From Bacteroidales bacterium (GTDB lineage Bacteria; Bacteroidota; Bacteroidia; Bacteroidales; UBA932), in NCBI GenBank assembly GCA_023227835.1, contig JALOCI010000086.1, positions 1 through 7,976 of the forward strand: 7,976 nucleotides of DNA, written 5' to 3'. Within the stretch, counting starts at the first letter, position 1. The number at the start of each line of letters is the position of its first letter. Shown in pieces: positions 1-4,753 of the stretch. The notes beneath the pieces were generated by a model. It was not told where the DNA came from and searched no databases. It saw nothing but the letters and a program-made list of their open reading frames with translations. Made by a program: the position numbers and the translations under genes.

Positions 1-1995
1 TCTTGCCTTAAGAGTCTCAAAGCCTTTATCACTGCTCATGCCCTCAATCATTGCCCTGCGGTTTTGAAGATCACTCATAACATCACCCATACAGTCGCTT
101 GGTACAAGAACTTCTACGTTGTAAATAGGTTCCATGATCTTTGGACCGGCTTTCTTGAATGCTTCCTTGAATGCATTACGGCCGGCAAGTTTGAACGAGA
201 TTTCATTTGAGTCAACAGGGTGCATTTTACCATCATATACAAACACTCTTATATCACGGGCATAAGAACCTGTCAGTGGTCCCTCTTCCATTTTTTCCAT
301 AACACCCTTAAGGATGGCCGGCATAAAACGTGCATCGATGGCACCTCCCACGATACAGTTGTAGTATTCGAGCTTTCCGCCCCAATCCATTGGATACTCC
401 TCTTTTCCCTTAACATTAAGCACAAGTTCTTTTCCTTCAACCTTGAACTTATTTCCTGCAGGAGTTCCCTCTACAATCGGCTCAATTAGCAGATGAACCT
501 CTCCGAACTGACCTGCACCGCCTGATTGTTTTTTATGTCTGTAATCCGCTGCGGCAACCTTAGTGATTGTCTCACGATAAGGAATCTTAGGAGCGAAAAG
601 ATCAACCTCTATCTTATGTGTATTTGTAAGATGCCATTTCAGAATATTGATGTGGTGCTCTCCCTGACCGCTGAGAATTGTCTGCTTGAGCTCTTTTGAG
701 TACTCAATGACTATTGTAGGATCCTCCGCGTGTGCCCTGTTGAGGATTTCACCTAGTTTCTCCTCGTCTTTTTCAACTTTAGCCTTGATAGCTGTACGGA
801 ACTTAGAAGGCGGGAATACAATCTTCTCGAATGCCCACTCTTTGCTTCCTCCGTTAAGAGTCTGGTTTGTCTTGACAGATTTCAGCTTGACTGTACATCC
901 TATGTCACCTGCCAGCATCTCGGAAACTTTCTCCTTTTTCTTGCCGGCAACAGCATATATAGCGGAAATACGCTCCTTCGAGCCGTTCTCGGGATTTGTA
1001 ACATCCATCCCCTCTATAAGCTTTCCTGACATAACCCTGAAGAATGAGACGTCTCCCAGATGCTGCTCAACAGCTGTTTTATATATAAAGATTGAAGCCT
1101 GTCCTGAGGCATCACAAGGAACTACGGTACCGTCCTTGAGTTTCTGAACAGTCTTATCGGGAGCAGGTGCTGCATTTATAATAAACTCCATTAACCTCTT
1201 CACTCCTATGTCTTTCTTTGCAGATAAGCAGAAAACAGGCATAATCTCACCTTTCTCAAGTCCGATTCTAAGACCGCTGCGTATCTCTTCTTCTGTAAGT
1301 ATTCCCTTGTCAAAGAATATTTCCATAAGATTTTCATCATTCTCTGCCGCCATCTCCGCAAGTGCCTGATGAAGCTCTTCCGCCCTGTCCTTCATATCGG
1401 CAGGAATCTCCATCTCCTCTCTTGTACCGTTTTCATCCTTGAAAAGGTACTTTTTCATCTTCAGTACATCTATGAAAGAGTTGAATCCAGGGCCGGTCTC
1501 GACCGGGAATTGAACTGTGATTATCTTATTTCCGAAAGCCTGCTTCAGACTATCAATAGCATTTTCCCAGTTTGCCTTCTCATGGTCAAGCTGGTTTACT
1601 CCAACTATAATCGGTTTCTTATGTTTTACTGCATATCTGGCCAGGATCTCTGTTCCAACTTCCACACCCTGCTGGGCATTTACTATCATTAAACCTGTAT
1701 CAGCAACCTTAAAGGCTGATATGACTCCGCCAATAAAATCATCTGACCCCGGAGTGTCGATAATATTGAGTTTATGATCCATAAACTCTGTATATAATAG
1801 AGTCGGATATATGGAACGTTGATAAATCTGTTCAATCTCGGAGCTGTCGCTGACTGTAGTTTTCGCTTCAATGGAACCCCTGCGGTCAATGACTTTACCT
1901 TCGAACATCATAGTTTCTGCGAGTGTGGTTTTACCGGATTTTGTACTGCCAAGTAAAACCACATTCCGAATGCTTTGGGTGGAATAACTTTTCAT
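1..1995 (-). CDS. fusA2: Elongation factor G paralogue (EF-G2 type), 3' end outside window
   Basis: Cytoplasmic ribosomal translocation factor of the EF-G family; 665 codons are present and the frame runs off the window edge, so the end of domain V is missing (Bacteroides EF-G2 proteins are about 720 aa as I recall). The start at 1995 puts the P-loop GSTKSGKTT at residues 16-24, normal for the family. Domain IV has KQSGGAGQFGEV, and domain V has IMEPIYNVEV and MGDVMSDLQNRRAMIEGM. The G domain is unusual: switch II reads DTPGSDDF (80-87), with Ser84 where translating EF-G has the catalytic His (DTPGHVDF). The switch-I RGITI segment is replaced by RSIYP (60-64), and G4 is NQLD (134-137) instead of NKxD. 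These are features of the Bacteroides EF-G2 class, reported to work without GTP hydrolysis and to be induced under carbon limitation. I infer the same type here; it is not the housekeeping fusA. Confidence 0.93.
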   Translation of the reverse strand, partial: MKSYSTQSIRNVVLLGSTKSGKTTLAETMMFEGKVIDRRGSIEAKTTVSDSSEIEQIYQRSIYPTLLYTEFMDHKLNIIDTPGSDDFIGGVISAFKVADTGLMIVNAQQGVEVGTEILARYAVKHKKPIIVGVNQLDHEKANWENAIDSLKQAFGNKIITVQFPVETGPGFNSFIDVLKMKKYLFKDENGTREEMEIPADMKDRAEELHQALAEMAAENDENLMEIFFDKGILTEEEIRSGLRIGLEKGEIMPVFCLSAKKDIGVKRLMEFIINAAPAPDKTVQKLKDGTVVPCDASGQASIFIYKTAVEQHLGDVSFFRVMSGKLIEGMDVTNPENGSKERISAIYAVAGKKKEKVSEMLAGDIGCTVKLKSVKTNQTLNGGSKEWAFEKIVFPPSKFRTAIKAKVEKDEEKLGEILNRAHAEDPTIVIEYSKELKQTILSGQGEHHINILKWHLTNTHKIEVDLFAPKIPYRETITKVAAADYRHKKQSGGAGQFGEVHLLIEPIVEGTPAGNKFKVEGKELVLNVKGKEEYPMDWGGKLEYYNCIVGGAIDARFMPAILKGVMEKMEEGPLTGSYARDIRVFVYDGKMHPVDSNEISFKLAGRNAFKEAFKKAGPKIMEPIYNVEVLVPSDCMGDVMSDLQNRRAMIEGMSSDKGFETLKAR

Positions 1996-2045
1996 ATTAA
2001 CATGCTGATTATGTATGATTTATAATTACATCGGGTTAAGGATAT

Positions 2046-2076
2046 CAAAATTACAAAAAAGTTTTCATACGACAAT
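2046..2076 (-). promoter_or_regulatory. Candidate promoter of the EF-G2 gene
   Basis: On the minus strand TAATTTTG (2053-2046) matches the Bacteroidota -7 consensus TAnnTTTG exactly. ATTG (2076-2073) lies 19 bp upstream in the -33 position. Transcription would begin near 2040, giving a leader of about 45 nt. The -33 part lies in the last codons of the upstream AraC-type gene, so EF-G2 can be transcribed alone or by read-through from that gene. No Shine-Dalgarno sequence is seen before the ATG at 1995. Confidence 0.5.
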
Positions 2077-2373
2077 ACACTCAAAGGCGGACTCCATACA
2101 CTCCAAAGACTTAAAACCCGACACCTTCCATAATTCCTCGTAACAAACTCCGTTCTTCAAAAGAGCTCTTGCATGTACTACTCTAAACATATCAATCAAG
2201 ATATCAAGCGATAACCCAAAGGTTGCCGACACAACTATCTCCAATTTTCTCTTTTTTATACCCAGCCTTTGTGCTACGAGTCCGGCCGTCATATCTTTCT
2301 CCAGATATGCTTTTCCCCCCTCCATGATCCCTTCAATCATATTGAGGTAATCTTGTGTAAGCTTTATTTTCAT
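2065..2373 (-). CDS. Small stand-alone AraC-type helix-turn-helix protein
   Basis: A 102-residue protein that is almost only an AraC-family DNA-binding domain, without an effector-binding or sensor domain. The pattern of the family is visible: AGLVAQRLGIKKRKLE (first helix-turn-helix), then FGLSLDILIDMFRVVHARALL (FG.S...yi...R...A..LL) in two halves, then YEELWKVSGFKSLECMESAF (second helix-turn-helix with the conserved GF). It ends a few residues after that. It resembles the C-terminal output domain of Bacteroidota AraC regulators and hybrid sensor kinases. I chose the ATG at 2373 over the one at 2400 because a promoter-like box lies between them and because the family homology begins after it. 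The gene is 69 bp upstream of EF-G2 on the same strand and divergent from the XRE gene, so it may regulate either. It could instead be a relic of a larger regulator, although the frame is intact. Confidence 0.66.
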   Translation of the reverse strand: MKIKLTQDYLNMIEGIMEGGKAYLEKDMTAGLVAQRLGIKKRKLEIVVSATFGLSLDILIDMFRVVHARALLKNGVCYEELWKVSGFKSLECMESAFECIVV

Positions 2374-2386
2374 AATTTGTTTTTTT

Positions 2387-2394
2387 CGAAAGTA
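2387..2394 (-). promoter_or_regulatory. Candidate -7 box of the AraC-type gene
   Basis: On the minus strand TACTTTCG differs from TAnnTTTG at one position. It is 13 bp upstream of the ATG at 2373, so the leader would be very short. No good -33 element is seen 19-21 bp further upstream. If real, it excludes the in-frame ATG at 2400 as the start. Confidence 0.3.
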
Positions 2395-2486
2395 CAACAT
2401 TATCGGGCACCTGTCACATGCTTTATATTTGATTTATCTATTTCTTGAATTAATTTATCTTTTTCTATGTTATTATGAGCTTTTCT

Positions 2487-2518
2487 ACATCTTTTTCATG
2501 TTGTCATAACATCTTTTT
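2487..2518 (+). promoter_or_regulatory. Operator-like repeats in the divergent control region
   Basis: Two copies of ACATCTTTTT (2487-2496 and 2509-2518) start 22 bp apart, about two helical turns. Between them, and overlapping the second, is a dyad ATGTT-GTCAT-AACAT (2498-2512). They sit 43-74 bp upstream of the XRE gene start and within the region shared with the divergent AraC-type gene. This is the layout expected of a regulator-binding site, either of these small DNA-binding proteins being a candidate. The rest of 2374-2560 is AT-rich with no reading frame that I can support. Confidence 0.3.
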
Positions 2519-2522
2519 GTTG

Positions 2523-2555
2523 TTTCCTGCCAAGAGGAACATTGTTTTATATTTG
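2523..2555 (+). promoter_or_regulatory. Candidate promoter of the XRE gene
   Basis: TATATTTG (2548-2555) is an exact TAnnTTTG -7 box. A weak -33 candidate, TTTC (2523-2526), lies 21 bp upstream. The box ends only 5 bp before the ATG at 2561, so the transcript would begin at or next to the start codon. A second identical TATATTTG at 2424-2431 has no -33 partner and is a weaker candidate for a longer transcript. Confidence 0.5.
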
Positions 2556-2560
2556 TCTAT

Positions 2561-2962
2561 ATGGACAACAAAGACATTAAAAAGAGAATACGTGAATTAA
2601 GGGAGTCTCTCGGGTATACCCAAGAGGAGGTTGCAAATTCTCTCAAAATGTCCCAGAACTCTTACAGACAACTGGAGTCCGGAAAGACGTTGCTTATTAG
2701 CAAGAGGCTGGATTCAATCGCCAGTGTTTTAAAAACATCGGTTGCAGAGTTACTGATGGGCGTAAAACAGGAATCAGCCCTTGAAGAAAGATTGATATTG
2801 CAGGAGAAGCTCTATAAAGAGCAGATTGAACGTATTGAGTCTGATTATAAGATAAGAAGCATAGAACTGGAAGATGAGATAAAACGCCTGAAAATGGGGC
2901 TCGAATCTAAAGAAAGTATTATTGGAATTCTCAAAGAGAACCTTAACAAATACAGGGAATAG
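2561..2962 (+). CDS. XRE-family helix-turn-helix protein with C-terminal coiled coil
   Basis: A 133-residue cytoplasmic DNA-binding protein, probably a transcriptional regulator. Residues 7-66 form a Cro/C1-type (HTH_3) domain: IRELRESLGYTQEEVANSL, then the recognition helix region SQNSYRQLESGKT (31-43), then ISKRLDSIASVLKTSVAELL. Residues about 70-132 are rich in E, K, L and I in heptad-like spacing and have no proline, predicting a long coiled coil for dimer or oligomer formation. The ATG at 2561 is needed because the next Met (residue 30) is inside the DNA-binding domain. The gene begins 5 bp after a promoter-like box and ends 36 bp before rnhB on the same strand, so read-through into rnhB is possible. 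There is no adjacent toxin gene, so an antitoxin role is not supported. Its target is unknown; its own upstream region and the palindrome before rnhB are candidates. Confidence 0.88.
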   Translation: MDNKDIKKRIRELRESLGYTQEEVANSLKMSQNSYRQLESGKTLLISKRLDSIASVLKTSVAELLMGVKQESALEERLILQEKLYKEQIERIESDYKIRSIELEDEIKRLKMGLESKESIIGILKENLNKYRE

Positions 2963-2978
2963 CTCTCTTTTTGCTATC

Positions 2979-2996
2979 TTGCGTAAAATTACGCAA
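2979..2996 (+). promoter_or_regulatory. Perfect 18-bp dyad immediately before the rnhB start codon
   Basis: TTGCGTAA-AA-TTACGCAA has two perfect 8-bp arms around a 2-bp centre and ends 2 bp before the rnhB ATG. Its left arm overlaps a degenerate -7-like box, TATCTTGC (2975-2982), so a bound protein would cover the likely initiation site. Read as RNA it would form a 6-bp stem with an AAAAUU loop next to the start codon. No U-tract follows, so a terminator is unlikely. I favour an operator, possibly for the XRE protein encoded just upstream, but this is inference. Confidence 0.45.
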
Positions 2997-2998
2997 CG

Positions 2999-3592
2999 AT
3001 GAAAGAGGCTGTATTGCTTTCACCATTTTTGAATAAAAACCTGATTGAAGCCGGGTGTGATGAAGCCGGAAGAGGTTGTCTGGCAGGGCCGGTATATGCT
3101 GCAGCAGTAATTCTGCCGAAAGATTTCAGACATCCCTTACTGAATGACTCAAAAAAGATGACACGCCTCCACAGAGAAAAGCTGAGACCAATAATAGAAA
3201 GAGAGGCTGTTGCCTGGGCCGTTGCATCTGTTGACAACAAAGAAATCGACAGAACAAACATACTCCGCGCTTCAATACTTGCCATGCACAAAGCTCTTGA
3301 TAATCTCGCCACAAGACCGGAACTGATTTTGGTGGACGGCAACAGATTTTATAGCTATCAAAATATAGCACATCAGTGTATAATCAAGGGAGACGGCAAA
3401 TTTGCATCAATTGCCGCAGCATCTGTCCTTGCAAAGACTCATCGTGACGAATACATGCTCAGGATAGCAAAAGAGTATCCTCAATACGGGTGGGAGAATA
3501 ATTTTGCATACCCCACCGCATCACATAGAGAAGCAGTTCAAAAATACGGTCTGTGTGAGTATCACAGGGTTACTTTCAGGACCGGCAAGTAA
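2999..3592 (+). CDS. rnhB: Ribonuclease HII
   Basis: A 197-residue endonuclease that cuts the RNA strand of RNA:DNA hybrids and removes misincorporated ribonucleotides from DNA; metal-dependent and cytoplasmic. Typical bacterial RNase HII length. The signature DEAGRG with CLAGPV is at residues 21-32, NDSKKMT at 49-55, VDGN at 112-115, and KGDGKFASIAAASVLAKTHR at 130-149 followed by D150. The four catalytic acids are all present: Asp21, Glu22, Asp113 and Asp132. The C-terminal part has GWENNFAYPTASH and the GLCEYHR segment. The ATG at 2999 is the natural start, since the signature motif begins 20 residues later; it lacks a Shine-Dalgarno sequence, as is usual in Bacteroidota. The gene follows the XRE gene by 36 bp, and its last 31 bp overlap the end of the convergent glycerate kinase gene. 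Confidence 0.97.
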   Translation: MKEAVLLSPFLNKNLIEAGCDEAGRGCLAGPVYAAAVILPKDFRHPLLNDSKKMTRLHREKLRPIIEREAVAWAVASVDNKEIDRTNILRASILAMHKALDNLATRPELILVDGNRFYSYQNIAHQCIIKGDGKFASIAAASVLAKTHRDEYMLRIAKEYPQYGWENNFAYPTASHREAVQKYGLCEYHRVTFRTGK

Positions 3593-4715
3593 GCGGCAGA
3601 TTGGCGGGCAACTGTTTCAAGATACTCCACAGCATTTCTGATTGAATCTTCTCTGTCCTTCGCAATTTTTGATATCTCAAAAACTCTGGCAATCCCTGCA
3701 TTTTTTGATTCTTTCCCGGTAAGCATGTTTGCTCCGCAAAATACCCACACATTCTTTTTATAATCTGAAGAAATCTCACAAACTCCGTTTACAAGCTTAC
3801 CTGACACACTCTGGTAATCCAGAAGACCCTCACCTGTAACAACCAGATCTGCTGCCGCTATCAGCTTGTCCATATATGTAAATTTTGAAAGAATCTGCCA
3901 ACCGGGGATAATTTCGGCGTTTAGAAAGCTTCTGAAGGCAAAACCGGTGCCTCCTGCTGCCCCGGAACCAGGAAAATCTGCAAAATCTTTCCCTGTAAAA
4001 TCTTTGCAAACCTCCGAATAATTTCTCATACCGGCTTCAAGTAAATCAACCATTTCCAGATCAGCCCCTTTTGAGGAGAGTATACTACAGTGGCTCCTCT
4101 ATCTCCCAGTAATGGGTTATTTACATCACTTGCCACTGTAAATCTCACTTTCTTTAGTGATGGCATTACATTATTTGAAGATATCCCGCAGACATCCATA
4201 AGAGACAACGCCTCCTCTCCCCTTCTGTCAATAAAATCATATCCCAACGCTTTAAGCATACCCATACCGCCATCATTGGTCGCACTTCCTCCGATTCCTA
4301 CCACAACCTCTTCCGCTCCCCGTCCTATTGCCTCTGCTATAACCTCTCCCAAGCCGTATGTAGATGTAATTGATGGGTTATATTCCTCCTTTTTAAGAAG
4401 CTGTATTCCACAACAAAGAGCCATTTCAACAAATGCAGTTTTGTTTCTCAGAATAAAAGGGACTTCGATTTCCCGGTAAAACGGATCACTGACTTTTGTA
4501 TAAATCTTCTCCCCTCCTATTGCTTTTTCAACAACATCAAGAGTACCGTCACCTCCGTCCGCCATCGGCAGTGTATGTATCAGGATTCCTCTTCCTGGCA
4601 TATAGTTCCTGCAGCCATTTTCAAGCCCTCTCTTTATAGCATTACAGGCATCCTCGGAGCTCAGGCTCCCTTTAAACTTGTCTGCTACAACCAGAATTTT
4701 AAACTTTTCTGCCAT
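3562..4715 (-). CDS. glxK: Glycerate kinase (type 1), frame broken by a -1 shift
   Basis: ATP-dependent glycerate 2-kinase family (glycerate to 2-phosphoglycerate), cytoplasmic, feeding glycerate into lower glycolysis. The first frame (4715-4026) has DKFKGSLSS (12-20), MADGGDGTLD (51-60), VGIGGSATNDGG (139-150) and ASDVNNPLLG (195-204), up to the conserved PQKG (214-217). It then reads 12 unrelated residues to a stop, a 229-residue product. The second frame carries on the family sequence at once: ADLEMVDLLEAG, PGSGAAGGTGF (249-259), VTGEGLLDYQSVSGK (293-307). Joining the frames at 4065 by stepping back one base gives 384 residues, the normal family length of roughly 380. The break is at A AAG GGG (4071-4065). 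It may be a one-base deletion (true or assembly error), hence a pseudogene, or a -1 recoding site. In TGEGLLD the usual Arg of TGEGRxD is Leu298. The 3' end overlaps convergent rnhB by 31 bp. The symbol is by family; garK-type naming is equally possible. Confidence 0.9.
4065..4071 (-). other. Frame-break point in glycerate kinase: slippery-type heptamer
   Basis: Read on the minus strand in the upstream frame the site is A AAG GGG, of the X XXY YYZ form used for -1 ribosomal slippage. Slipping back one base after GGG makes the next codon GCT, which begins the expected ADLEMVDLL sequence. Without slippage the frame stops at 4026-4028, 12 codons later. I see no strong stem-loop or pseudoknot at the normal distance downstream, so a homopolymer deletion (four Gs instead of five) remains the simpler explanation. 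Confidence 0.6.
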
Positions 4716-4722
4716 TTTTCTC

Positions 4723-4730
4723 TATTTTTG
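4723..4730 (+). promoter_or_regulatory. Candidate -7 box of the dpp7 promoter
   Basis: TATTTTTG matches TAnnTTTG exactly and lies 23 bp before the dpp7 ATG, predicting a leader of about 15-20 nt. The -33 element is weak and would fall inside the first codons of the divergent glycerate kinase gene. On the opposite strand the same 38-bp gap (4716-4753) holds TAATTTTA, one mismatch from the consensus, a weak candidate for the glycerate kinase gene. Confidence 0.5.
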
Positions 4731-4753
4731 TTAAAATTATTAATAAAAAACAG

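Noticed and set aside
686..1147. Open plus-strand frame of about 150 codons, with others at 220-489 and 1369-1777
   Set aside because: They lie opposite the EF-G2 gene, whose minus-strand frame carries clear family motifs throughout; the plus-strand translations are Ser/Phe-rich with no recognisable domain.
2424..2431. Second TATATTTG box as the main XRE promoter
   Set aside because: No TTTG-like -33 element lies 19-21 bp upstream, and the region is so AT-rich that chance matches are expected.
2979..2996. Intrinsic terminator of the XRE gene
   Set aside because: The dyad has only a 2-bp centre and no T-run after it, and it lies directly against the rnhB ATG.
2989..3342. Minus-strand frames opposite rnhB
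   Set aside because: The plus strand carries all RNase HII catalytic motifs; the minus translations are Ser/Leu-rich shadow frames.
2561..3592. Toxin-antitoxin pair with the XRE protein as antitoxin
   Set aside because: The neighbour is a bona fide RNase HII and no small toxin-like gene lies on either side.
4026..4053. Two separate overlapping genes encoding two glycerate kinase subunits
   Set aside because: The family is a single chain and the family sequence resumes upstream of the ATG at 4053 (ADLE), so one broken gene explains the data better.
4090..4479. Open plus-strand frame of about 129 codons
   Set aside because: Antisense to the conserved first half of glycerate kinase; the translation has no domain and no promoter or start context.
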